Part shown: positions 6,692 through 13,188 of the stretch, in pieces
Position numbering within the stretch: position 1 is the first letter of the stretch
Layout: each line of letters starts with the position of its first letter
Assembly: GCA_900765575.1 (NCBI GenBank)
Contig: CAAFRW010000191.1
Location: 1-13,251 of the forward strand
Length of the DNA stretch: 13,251 bases
Direction of reading: 5' to 3'
Origin: Bacteroidaceae bacterium
GTDB taxonomy: Bacteria > Bacteroidota > Bacteroidia > Bacteroidales > Bacteroidaceae
Position numbers and translations under genes: made by a program
Notes under the pieces: model-generated
Database searches by the model: none
The model's input: only the letters and a program-made list of their open reading frames with translations
Told to the model about the DNA's origin: nothing

Positions 6692-6895
6692 GTATCCTGT
6701 TTCACCTTGGCATCAGCCAAAGTAAAGGATTTCATTTCTCATTCGTATCTTGTTTCCACTCCGGCATTGGTCAAAGTAAAAGATTTCATTTCTCATTCGT
6801 ATCTTGTTTTCACTCGACATCGGTCAAAGTAAAGGATTTTATTTCTCATTTGTATCCTGTTTTCACCCGGCATCGGTCAAAGTAAAGGATTCATT
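6692..6895 (-). repeat. Four tandem copies of a 53-54 bp repeat upstream of the response regulator
   Basis: On the + strand each copy begins GTATCYTGTTT, at 6692, 6745, 6799 and 6852 (periods 53, 54 and 53), and continues through a GGCATCGGTCAAAGTAAAGG core to TTCATTTCTCATT. There are no unique spacers, so it is not a CRISPR array. Read toward the regulator gene, each copy carries TTACTTTG, one base off the TAnnTTTG -7 consensus. The array ends 20 bp before the regulator start codon and occupies half of the 414-bp intergenic space. Confidence 0.85.
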
Positions 6896-6930
6896 TAATT
6901 ATCAGGTTCTAATTCTCCTGTTTTGTAATG

Positions 6931-6982
6931 GTCCGAAAGCCAATAGAGCTTGTAAGTTCAACTGACTCTATTGTTATCGGAC
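6931..6982. repeat. Imperfect inverted repeat between the beta-barrel and regulator genes
   Basis: GTCCGA (6931-6936) plus CAATAGAG (6941-6948) pair with CTCTATTG (6966-6973) plus TCGGAC (6977-6982), giving an 8-bp and a 6-bp stem around a small internal loop, with a 17-nt apical loop. No long T run follows on the - strand, so it is a poor intrinsic terminator for the beta-barrel gene, but it may end that transcript or protect its 3' end. The rest of 6983-7085 shows nothing recognisable. Confidence 0.5.
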
Positions 6983-7085
6983 TGAATTTTATGGGATGTT
7001 AGTTGTCTATTATTTAAGTATACTTCATTCCGATGTGTTGTTTGGAGTCTCAGGCTTCTGAAAGTTTATCACATGAAAGATACTT

Positions 7086-7808
7086 TTATAAATGGAAATG
7101 GATGCTTAAAGCTATCTGCAGGCGGCTGGCTCCAAATTCTTTATCTTCCACATAGGTGTCATACATTTCCTGTGCTAGGTCGTCGTTGTATTTCAGTTTG
7201 TTGAATACGCCTCCCAATATGCTTGCATCCAATCCGATTCCCATTACAGAGGAGAATTTATATTCTATGCCTGCACTGAGGTTGCTTCCTACAGTATGAC
7301 CCGTTCCTTTGATGCTTATTTGATTGGCCGAACTTCCTTCTTTATACATTAACCATCCGAGGCCGATTTCCAGATGCCGTATCCACTTTTTCGAGCGGTT
7401 GGAGCTCATAGTGAATTGTGGTGCCAGATAGAACATGGATAGATTTTGGTCGATAGGAACGGATAAACGGTTGTCGTCGCATGTAGAATAGTAATGTTGA
7501 AACAAAAGTCCCCATCCCAGTTCGTCATAGTATCTGCGAAAACCAATGTTCCAGTCGAATCCGTTACGCAGTTTATCATACAACTCTTTATCGGTGTAGC
7601 CATCTTCGTTTGCTTTATTCAGAATATGCCCTACTCCAAACGAGGCGAATATTTCCGTATCAATCGTTTTCTTAGGAGCTTGAAACTTTTGTTCTTTACT
7701 AATGGATGATTCTTGTGAAAGGGAGCCTTCTTGTACGTGAGCTCTTTCTATTTGCGCCATGACACATGTGGCATAAAGGCAGCAGAAAAGGGTAATTACT
7801 CGTTTCAT
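7086..7808 (-). CDS. Outer-membrane beta-barrel protein, function unknown
   Basis: 240 residues with a signal peptide (MKRVITLFCCLYATCVMAQ, cleavage around residue 18-19), then a polar linker to about residue 48. The rest alternates polar and hydrophobic residues in amphipathic strands rich in Tyr, Gly and Phe: EIFASFGVGHIL, WNIGFRRYYDELGWGLLFQHYYS, SMFYLAPQFTMS, HLEIGLGWLMYKE, VGSNLSAGIEYKF, MGIGLDASILGG and RLQIALSIHFHL. This gives about eight strands, the size of small OmpA/OmpX-like barrels. It ends on a hydrophobic strand as outer-membrane proteins do. It has its own -7 box upstream and so is probably transcribed apart from the GH3-like gene. Being next to a two-component system, it could be regulated by it. 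Confidence 0.8.
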   Translation of the reverse strand: MKRVITLFCCLYATCVMAQIERAHVQEGSLSQESSISKEQKFQAPKKTIDTEIFASFGVGHILNKANEDGYTDKELYDKLRNGFDWNIGFRRYYDELGWGLLFQHYYSTCDDNRLSVPIDQNLSMFYLAPQFTMSSNRSKKWIRHLEIGLGWLMYKEGSSANQISIKGTGHTVGSNLSAGIEYKFSSVMGIGLDASILGGVFNKLKYNDDLAQEMYDTYVEDKEFGASRLQIALSIHFHL

Positions 7809-7830
7809 AAATCATAGTATAATGATGTTT

Positions 7831-7838
7831 CAAATATA
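7831..7838 (-). promoter_or_regulatory. -7 box for the outer-membrane barrel gene
   Basis: On the - strand this reads TATATTTG, a full match to the Bacteroides TAnnTTTG -7 consensus, ending 22 bp before the start codon at 7808. The -33 position is T-rich (it falls in the tail of the GH3-like gene's terminator) but is not an exact TTTG. The leader would be only about 15-20 nt. Confidence 0.55.
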
Positions 7839-7854
7839 AGAATAAATTAAAAAG

Positions 7855-7902
7855 AAAAAGCTTTCTTTCTCGAATTTATAGCGGAGAAAGAAAGCTTTTT
7901 TT
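7855..7902 (-). terminator. Intrinsic terminator after the GH3-like gene
   Basis: Arms 7855-7871 and 7884-7900 form a perfect 17-bp stem with a 12-nt loop. On the - strand a T-rich run follows, and on the + strand there is also a T run to 7902, so it can work both ways. It begins about 30 bp past the GH3-like stop codon and separates that gene from the barrel gene's promoter. Confidence 0.88.
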
Positions 7903-7930
7903 GTTTATCGCTCTTTTTTGCCTATCCGTG

Positions 7931-9310
7931 CTATCGGATTACCTCGAAACTGCCGTTTAAGCGGATATCCTCGGATGATGCACCAACGTGTACATGGAAA
8001 CGTCCCGGTTCGATAACCCATTCTCCGTTAGTATTGAGCAATTCCATATTCCGGCGGCGGATGGTGAATTTCACCTCTTTCGTTTCGCCCGGTTTGATGT
8101 TAGTGCGTTTAAAAGCTTCCAGTTTGGGGGAGAGTAAAGGCACGGATGCGGATTCGTCTGTTAGATATACTTGTACCACTTCTCCTCCGGTGCGAGTCCC
8201 CACGTTGGTTACTTTAAAGCTCACCGCAACGCTCTGTTCCGTGGTGATGTGCTGAGGCTCAGACTTTAAGTCTGTATAGCGAAACGTTGTGTAACTCAAT
8301 CCATGTCCAACAGGGAATTCGGGGAAAGATACGGTTAATTTGCCTCCCGGATTGTAAGCGCCTGTCAGTACATTGGCGATGGCCTCGGGACCTTGTTCTC
8401 CCGGATGCCAGGCTTCCAGTATGGCGGGCAGATAAGGGGAGGTGTTCTTCAGCGAAACGGGGTGGGAGTTGAGCAAAGTCAGTACCACCGGTTTGCCGGA
8501 TGCCATGATGGGTTGAAGGCTTCGTTCGTTTATTTCGTCTCCCATCAATGCGATGATGAGGTCAGCGTTGTTTATTCCTTCCAGTGTCTTTGGCAGGATG
8601 AATACCTGGCTTTGTGCGTTTAATTTGGATTTTAGAGCCGGAAGCATTGGGGTGGTGAGGTTTTCGTCGCCGTAAAGGGCAATAGTTTGGGCGGCAAGCG
8701 TGTCGAGTGGGAGCGTGCCGCCTGCGTTCTTCAATAAAACGATGGATTCGTGCGCTACCTGCAACGCTGTTTTTTGGAAATCTTTCAACCTTTCGGCTTC
8801 TTGTACTTCTTTGGATGGTGCTGCTGACGGGAGGCATTGTATCTGACTGCTTGTTATTTTGAATCCCTCTTTAACGGTTTGAACCCCACCTTCTGCCTTC
8901 GCCTCTGTTAGCACCCGTTTGTAAGGGGAGACGTAGGTTGCTTTTTCTTCTTCGGGAAAGATACAGAGTGTTGCTTTTAACTGTCCGTTATTTTGCAGCC
9001 CTTTTACCATTTCAACCCCGGTTTCGGCTACCAGATAAGGACTTTCGCCATAAAATGGCAGGTACTCCCTTTGTCCCGGTTGGATAACGGAAAGGTTGGG
9101 GTAGGTGACTTCTGTTTGTTTTTCCTGACTCATTTGTGCGCCGAGAACCTGTCCGGCTTTCTTTACCAGACTGCGATTCCATGTGTGACCAATAGAGAGG
9201 TCTGATGGAAAACTACCTTGAAAGGGTTGCCCTACTTGTGCTTGCAACAGGGCGAAACTGCCTAATGCGAATGAAAGAGTAATTAGTTGCTTTTTCATAT
9301 GTATATTCAT
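7931..9310 (-). CDS. Shrunken GH3 (beta-glucosidase-like) exported protein lacking the catalytic nucleophile region
   Basis: 459 residues against roughly 700-800 for family 3 glycoside hydrolases. A signal peptide (MKKQLITLSFALGSFALLQAQ) begins at residue 5, so 9298 is an alternative start. Recognisable GH3 pieces occur in normal order: FPSDLSIGHTWNRSLVKKAGQVLGAQM (34-60), FYGESPYLVAETGVEMVKGLQ (86-106, the FGEDPYL region), ALQVAHESIVLLKNAGGTLPL (182-202), EAWHPGEQGPEAIANVLTGAYNPGGKLTVSFP (299-330), GHGLSYTTF (335-343), and a C-terminal fibronectin III-like domain (about 355-459). Missing are the barrel part with the nucleophile Asp (usual SDW motif), most of the acid/base region, and the linker before the GYGLSY motif. 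The frame is open with no stop, so it was trimmed in frame. I infer a non-catalytic carbohydrate-binding or structural relic in the periplasm. Confidence 0.82.
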   Translation of the reverse strand: MNIHMKKQLITLSFALGSFALLQAQVGQPFQGSFPSDLSIGHTWNRSLVKKAGQVLGAQMSQEKQTEVTYPNLSVIQPGQREYLPFYGESPYLVAETGVEMVKGLQNNGQLKATLCIFPEEEKATYVSPYKRVLTEAKAEGGVQTVKEGFKITSSQIQCLPSAAPSKEVQEAERLKDFQKTALQVAHESIVLLKNAGGTLPLDTLAAQTIALYGDENLTTPMLPALKSKLNAQSQVFILPKTLEGINNADLIIALMGDEINERSLQPIMASGKPVVLTLLNSHPVSLKNTSPYLPAILEAWHPGEQGPEAIANVLTGAYNPGGKLTVSFPEFPVGHGLSYTTFRYTDLKSEPQHITTEQSVAVSFKVTNVGTRTGGEVVQVYLTDESASVPLLSPKLEAFKRTNIKPGETKEVKFTIRRRNMELLNTNGEWVIEPGRFHVHVGASSEDIRLNGSFEVIR

Positions 9311-9353
9311 TGTGCCTTCCCTTGGCGGAAAGCTTATTTAATTAAAAATTGAA

Positions 9354-9431
9354 AACTGAAACTTGAGAATGAATAACTGTTCAATGGAAAGTTCAACCTG
9401 TTCCTTGATGGGAAGTTGAAACTTGAAAATG
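9354..9431. repeat. Short degenerate direct repeats upstream of the GH3-like gene
   Basis: AACTGAAACTTGAGAATG at 9354 recurs as AGTTGAAACTTGAAAATG at 9414, a 60-bp period, and the stretch between holds a rough 30-bp sub-period (GTTCAATGGAAAGTTCAA, then GTTCCTTGATGGGAAGTTGAA). This covers part of the presumed promoter region of the GH3-like gene; no TAnnTTTG box was found there. Confidence 0.5.
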
Positions 9432-9537
9432 GGAAAGCGATGAATCGCATACCGGCATTTATCTAGATTCGTTTTTCATTCTTCATTCCTTTTGTTTCTG
9501 GTTTCTTATTCTTTTTTCTCTACTACTTTATCTTCTT

Positions 9538-9815
9538 CAAGCCAATCATATGGCTTTATCTTCTCTAATTTCTTTGCCTCTTAAGTTGGCTTTTTCGGTT
9601 GGTGATTCCTTTATTTTCTTACCTCTTAAACTGAGTCGCCGGCTGACAATATCTTTTCACTCTGTCTTCGAAATCTTCTCAATTTCTTGTTTTCTTCTTC
9701 TACTGCATTTCCTTTCCTCAAACCAATCATTTGGCTTAAACTTCTCAAACTTCTTTGCCTCCTAAGTCGGGGTTGATGGGCAATAATTCCTTTGTTCCCT
9801 TACCTCCTAAACTGC
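9538..9815. repeat. Diverged direct repeat, period about 181 bp, between GH3-like and antiporter genes
   Basis: CCAATCAT begins a matching block at 9542 and again at 9723. Each block continues through TTTGCCTCYTAAGT and, 45 bp after that, CTTACCTCYTAAACT (9573/9618 in the first, 9754/9799 in the second). The + strand is strongly pyrimidine-rich throughout. The 533-bp gap between the two genes contains this, the smaller repeats nearer the GH3-like start, and no convincing gene; an open frame at 9550-9765 is low-complexity and is discounted. Confidence 0.6.
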
Positions 9816-9843
9816 TTTCTCCAGTAGAGTAGCTCTTTTGTTT

Positions 9844-10800
9844 TTACAATAACATGTAGAGGTAAAACGCATAAACCAACACGAGTATAATGCCTTCTAC
9901 CCGACTAATGCTTCGCTTTTTATAGAAGAAACCGAATATCCACAACAGGGCGGAGGCTCCGATGAGTGTAAGCAAGTCGAAATTGGTAATGCCCTGCATC
10001 TTCATCGGGCAAATTGTGGCGCTTGTTCCCAGCACGAAAAAGATATTGAAGAGATTACTGCCTATTACGTTACCAATGGCTATACCCGGATTTTTCTTTA
10101 AGGCGGCCACGATGGAAGTCGCCAGTTCCGGCAGAGACGTTCCTCCGGCTACCAATGTCAGTCCGATAATTGATTCGCTCACACCCCAAGCACGTGCAAT
10201 GCCGGATGCCCCTTCTACAAAGAATTTTCCTCCGGCTATCAGACCGATAAGTCCGAGTAGGATGAACAAGATGGCTTTCCACAGAGGGAATACCTTAATG
10301 GAAGTTTCCTCTTCGTGGGTATCATGATGGCGTGCGATGGCAAAGGTATAGCACAGAAACATCACAAAGAAACACAGCAGTAACAGGCCGTCTTTGCGGC
10401 TTATACCATTGCTGACGGATTCGTTCCCTAACAACTGGTCGTTGGCGCAGAGAAAGAGGATGATAGAAGCCAACAGGGTAAAGGGAATCTCCTTGTTCAA
10501 GGTGCCTTTTCCTATAAAGATGGGCGATACGATGGCAGTGCATCCTACAATGGCCAGTGTGTTGAAGATGTTGCTTCCCACCACATTACCGATGGCCAAA
10601 TCGGCGCTGCCTTGAAGGGCCGACAACAGGCTGATGACGAACTCTGGCATGGAGGTTCCGAAGGCAACGATAGTGAGTCCGATAACCAGATTCGAGAGCC
10701 GGAAACGTTTGGCTACGGAAGCCGCGCCGTCGGTCAGGGTGTTGGCTCCCCATAAAATAGCGGCCAGTCCACCGATAAGATATAAAATGTAAACAACCAT
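9844..10800 (-). CDS. Calcium/sodium antiporter, CaCA family (YrbG-like)
   Basis: 318 residues, an inner-membrane protein of about ten helices built from two inverted halves. Each half has the family's ion-binding alpha repeat: GTSMPEF at 48-54 and GTSLPEL at 220-226, with acidic Glu53 and Glu225, and the paired GNVVGSNIFN (71-80) and GNVIGSNLFN (243-252). The halves are joined by a short His/Glu-rich cytoplasmic loop (ARHHDTHEEETS, 156-167). Length and motifs match bacterial YrbG-type exchangers, which swap Na+ (or H+) for Ca2+. The start MVVYILYLIG leads straight into helix 1 and lies about 30 bp downstream of a full -7 box. It appears to be a single-gene unit. Ion specificity cannot be read from the sequence. 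Confidence 0.95.
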   Translation of the reverse strand: MVVYILYLIGGLAAILWGANTLTDGAASVAKRFRLSNLVIGLTIVAFGTSMPEFVISLLSALQGSADLAIGNVVGSNIFNTLAIVGCTAIVSPIFIGKGTLNKEIPFTLLASIILFLCANDQLLGNESVSNGISRKDGLLLLCFFVMFLCYTFAIARHHDTHEEETSIKVFPLWKAILFILLGLIGLIAGGKFFVEGASGIARAWGVSESIIGLTLVAGGTSLPELATSIVAALKKNPGIAIGNVIGSNLFNIFFVLGTSATICPMKMQGITNFDLLTLIGASALLWIFGFFYKKRSISRVEGIILVLVYAFYLYMLL

Positions 10801-10830
10801 ATTTCTTTGAGTGACTTTGTATTAGCGTGG

Positions 10831-10838
10831 CAAAGGTA
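10831..10838 (-). promoter_or_regulatory. -7 box for the antiporter gene
   Basis: The - strand reads TACCTTTG, an exact TAnnTTTG -7 box, ending 30 bp before the antiporter start codon. Transcription would begin around 10824, giving a leader of about 25 nt. No exact TTTG was found at the -33 position. Between here and the element beginning at 10978 nothing else was recognised. Confidence 0.55.
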
Positions 10839-10977
10839 ATTTAATTGAGTTAAATTATGGGTAACTTAACAATGTTTAAATGGAATGACAATACGGAATG
10901 TAGGGAGGTAAAGAAATGAAAAGACGAGCTTTTTAATAAAGAGTAATATCGTTGGTAAATTAGAAAGAAGGTACCTC

Positions 10978-11107
10978 AAAACTAAAAACGCTCGCTCTGA
11001 GAAGTGGTAAATTGCAACGAATCAACACAAATGAGTCCTATCCTTACTCGAAAATAGAGTTTGATAGGACTTTGTTTATTGTTGATAAGGATAGTCAAGT
11101 TCAGATA
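10978..11107 (+). repeat. Left inverted repeat with palindrome
   Basis: The outer segment 10978-11042 pairs with the right end at about 56 of 65 positions with one gap. Then come palindrome arms 11034-11042 and 11063-11071 around a 20-nt loop. Inverted similarity resumes after the palindrome (ATTGTTGATAAGGATAG) to about 11107. Confidence 0.8.
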
Positions 11108-11202
11108 TTAGAGGTCGTTAGTTTTGATTTTACCTTAACCTTATAGAGATTTTGATTACCTAAAGGTTTATATCTGATGCAGCTTAAAAATGAGACTATT
11201 CT

Positions 11203-11210
11203 TACCTTTG
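11203..11210 (+). promoter_or_regulatory. -7 box ahead of the candidate small RNA
   Basis: TACCTTTG matches the Bacteroides -7 consensus exactly and lies 7 nt before the first base of the hairpin that starts at 11217, the expected distance to a transcription start. No exact TTTG was found about 19-20 nt upstream. Confidence 0.5.
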
Positions 11211-11216
11211 TTATAT

Positions 11217-11292
11217 AAAGGAAGTTAACCTCTCCACGGAGCAATCCATGGTTTTGAGTCTTAAGTGTGTCATGGGCAACTTCCTTTTTATT
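11217..11292 (+). ncRNA. Candidate structured small RNA of about 75 nt inside the element
   Basis: AAAGGAAGTT (11217-11226) pairs perfectly with AACTTCCTTT (11278-11287), closing the whole transcript, and a T run (11285-11289, then more T) follows as in an intrinsic terminator. Inside, CTC/GAG (11232-11234 with 11239-11241) and CCATG/CATGG (11246-11250 with 11271-11275) can form two further stems, giving a three-way-junction shape. The 5' end falls where the -7 box predicts a start. I match it to no known RNA family; 6S RNA was considered but its long bulged rod is not evident. Existence as a transcript is inferred. Confidence 0.45.
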
Positions 11293-11430
11293 GTTTTTGG
11301 GTTAAAGCGCTTGCTCTATTGTGTATGTATACGAGACATGCTGAGATTTGTAGGCTCTGATGCATTGCCACGTCAAGCACAAAGTAAGGGGAGATGTATC
11401 ACAACTCAATTTTATGAAAGAACAACTTTT

Positions 11431-11559
11431 AATCTGAAACTTGCCATCCCTATCAATAATGAAAAGAGTCCTATCAGTTCTCAAAAATAGAGCTTGATAG
11501 GACTCATTTGTGTTGATTCGTTACAATCTGCCACTTTTCAGAGTGAGTATTCTAGTTTT
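11431..11559 (-). repeat. Right inverted repeat with palindrome
   Basis: Reverse-complement partner of the left repeat. Palindrome arms 11466-11475 and 11496-11505 form a 10-bp stem with a 20-nt loop, and 11496-11559 is the outer arm. The loop reads in the same + strand orientation as the left loop (15 of 20 positions match), unlike the inverted sequence on both sides of it. Confidence 0.8.
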
Positions 11560-11650
11560 AACACACTCTTATGTGTTCCCTGTTTAAGCACATCCGGACA
11601 GCCGGTTTCGCTCCGACTGCTACGGGATTGCCTTCGTGCGCTTTCTTCGT

Positions 11651-13138
11651 TTAAGCGTTTTTCTTCCTGTCCTTCCAGAGCTTTGTCATATCTTCCAGCG
11701 TCTTACCTTTCGTTTCCGGCACTAACTTCCATACAAACAGGGCGGCTATGATGCAGATGATGCCATAAAGGGCATACGCAAACATGTGTCCGAACTTCTC
11801 GCCCATGTCGCCCAAACTCATGTTGAACATCGGTACGAACGTGGAGGAAACGATGAAGTTGAAAATCCATTGGAATGCTACAGCGATGGCTACCGCAGTG
11901 CCGCGGATGGTGTTCGGGAAAATCTCGGCCATTAATACCCAGCAGATGGGACCCCAGCTGAACATGAACGAAGCGCTGTATACCATGATGCTGATAACCG
12001 GTAACATAGGTGGAAGTCCGGGTATTATATTGCAAAGCGCCACGCCGAAAGCTCCTATGACCATGCCTATGGAACCGGAAATAAGCAGTGGCTTGCGTCC
12101 CCACTTTTCCACCGTGAAGACAGCCAGCAGGGTGAACAGAATGTTGATGATACCCATGATGACGGTCTGTACCATCGGATTACCCATGCCCATTGTTTCG
12201 AAAATGCGCGGAGCAAAATAGAGCACAGCATTGATGCCCACCGCTTGTTGGAACACACTCAGCATGATACCGATAAAGATAACCATCCAGCCGTAAGTAA
12301 ATAGACGCTCGGTCTTTTCTTTCGTTGTAGCCTTGATGTCGGCCAAGATATGCTTGGCTTTTTCCAGTCCGTTGATACGGCTCAATACAAACAGCGCGCG
12401 GTCGTCTTTTCCGCTCATAACCAGATAACGTGGTGTTTCGGGCACAAACAGCACCAATAGGGCAAATATGCCGGCAGGTACGGCCTCACTTGCAAACATC
12501 AGTCTCCATCCGGTTTCCACCGTCCATGCAGCCATTTCAGGATTCAATACCTGATTCACGCCTTCCACCGCTTTGACGATAGGGTTTGCGTGCTCGCCCA
12601 GAATAAGGAAATTGACGAAATAGACTACCAGTTGACCGAAGATGATGGCGAACTGGTTCCACGACACCAGTGTACCGCGGATATTACTCGGTGCAATCTC
12701 GGCTATGTACATGGGGCAGATGGCGGATGCCAATCCTACTCCCACACCGCCCAATACACGGTAGAAATTGAATGCTACCAGTAAAGAATAGGAGGGGTGA
12801 CCCTGCTCGAAAAAGAGAAATTCGGGACAATAGGAGCCGAGGGCCGATAAAAAGAAAAGAATACCGGCTACGAAAAGGGATTTCTTACGTCCCACTCTGG
12901 AGGCCAGGATTCCTGAAAGCGCACTACCCAAAATGCAACCAATCAGTGCACTGGAAGAGGTGATTCCGTGAAAGGTGTCGGTATAAGTAAAGTCGGGGGC
13001 TCCCATGAAGAATGCCTGAAGACCTTTCTCCGCGCCCGAAATTACTGCGGTGTCATAACCGAAAAGTAGTCCGCCGATGACAGCCACCAGCACAATAGAA
13101 AAAAGATACGTTTTACTGCCTTGTTCTGTATAATTCAT
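11651..13138 (-). CDS. xylE: D-xylose:H+ symporter XylE (MFS sugar porter)
   Basis: 495 residues, close to E. coli XylE (491), with which it shares long stretches from memory of that sequence: GGLLFGYDTAVISG, NQFAIIFGQL, SVFQQAVGIN, MSWGP-like FSWGPICWVL, and VPETKGKTLE at the end. Sugar-porter motifs present are GRKKS (83-87), PETPRYL (233-239), GRKPL (347-351) and PETKG. Residues equivalent to the known xylose contacts are kept: Gln162, Gln297, Gln298, Asn303, Trp395, Gln423, Trp424, as are proton-coupling Asp29 and Arg127. It sits in the inner membrane with 12 helices and imports xylose with a proton. In Bacteroides xylE commonly follows xylose kinase and isomerase genes, which would lie beyond the right edge; the 113 bp upstream here are non-coding. 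Transport of another pentose or hexose cannot be excluded. Confidence 0.95.
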   Translation of the reverse strand: MNYTEQGSKTYLFSIVLVAVIGGLLFGYDTAVISGAEKGLQAFFMGAPDFTYTDTFHGITSSSALIGCILGSALSGILASRVGRKKSLFVAGILFFLSALGSYCPEFLFFEQGHPSYSLLVAFNFYRVLGGVGVGLASAICPMYIAEIAPSNIRGTLVSWNQFAIIFGQLVVYFVNFLILGEHANPIVKAVEGVNQVLNPEMAAWTVETGWRLMFASEAVPAGIFALLVLFVPETPRYLVMSGKDDRALFVLSRINGLEKAKHILADIKATTKEKTERLFTYGWMVIFIGIMLSVFQQAVGINAVLYFAPRIFETMGMGNPMVQTVIMGIINILFTLLAVFTVEKWGRKPLLISGSIGMVIGAFGVALCNIIPGLPPMLPVISIMVYSASFMFSWGPICWVLMAEIFPNTIRGTAVAIAVAFQWIFNFIVSSTFVPMFNMSLGDMGEKFGHMFAYALYGIICIIAALFVWKLVPETKGKTLEDMTKLWKDRKKNA

Positions 13139-13156
13139 GATATTAGTTGGTTAAAT

Positions 13157-13188
13157 GATTTGTAAATCTATATTTTGTTCGATTTTGT
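13157..13188 (-). promoter_or_regulatory. Possible regulatory sites upstream of xylE
   Basis: Within the 113 non-coding bases upstream of xylE, GATTT-GT-AAATC (13157-13168) is a small dyad, and ATTTTGT occurs twice exactly 10 bp apart (13172 and 13182), one DNA turn. On the - strand TAGATTTA overlaps the dyad and differs from the -7 consensus by its last base. These short AT-rich motifs could be an operator and promoter but may be chance. Confidence 0.25.

Larger units (their letters stand above)
10978..11559. mobile_element. Transposase-free element with long inverted repeats containing palindromes (MITE-like)
   Basis: Both ends carry an AAAACT terminus and inverted repeats that match over about 130 bp each, with a shared 27-nt identical run near the palindromes. 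At each end lies AGTCCTATC-N20-GATAGGACT. The element lies between the antiporter and xylE genes, carries no credible protein gene, and has a central promoter box with a hairpin-terminated transcript candidate. This architecture fits a non-autonomous mobile element. No target-site duplication is obvious (GGTACCTC on the left, AACACACT on the right), so transposition is inferred only. The remaining stretch 11560-11650 up to the xylE stop shows only a small AACACA/TGTGTT hairpin (11560-11577) and GC-rich sequence without a clear terminator. Confidence 0.6.

Noticed and set aside
6562..6885. + strand open frame of 107 codons
   Set aside because: It is antisense to the regulator start and then runs through the 53-54 bp repeats; the repeated peptide is a by-product.
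6692..6895. Possible CRISPR array or iteron-type origin
   Set aside because: Units follow one another directly with no unique spacers, no cas gene is near, and there is no replication gene.
9550..9765. + strand open frame of 71 codons rich in Ser, Leu and Phe
   Set aside because: It arises from pyrimidine-rich diverged repeats, with no ribosome binding site and no recognisable similarity.
11018..11145. Both inverted arms can be read in one frame to a similar peptide (INTNESY...DRTLFIxDxD)
   Set aside because: The right arm has a stop in the same frame just before this stretch, and the similarity is explained by the nucleotide repeat, which includes likely small gaps. Kept only as a possible coding relic.
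11248..11490. + strand open frame of 80 codons inside the element, and a 60-codon frame opposite it
   Set aside because: Both run across the candidate RNA terminator and into the inverted repeat; neither resembles a known protein.
11560..11650. Possible terminator for xylE
   Set aside because: Only a 6-bp AACACA/TGTGTT hairpin and loosely pairing GC-rich sequence are visible, without a T run in the right place on the - strand.
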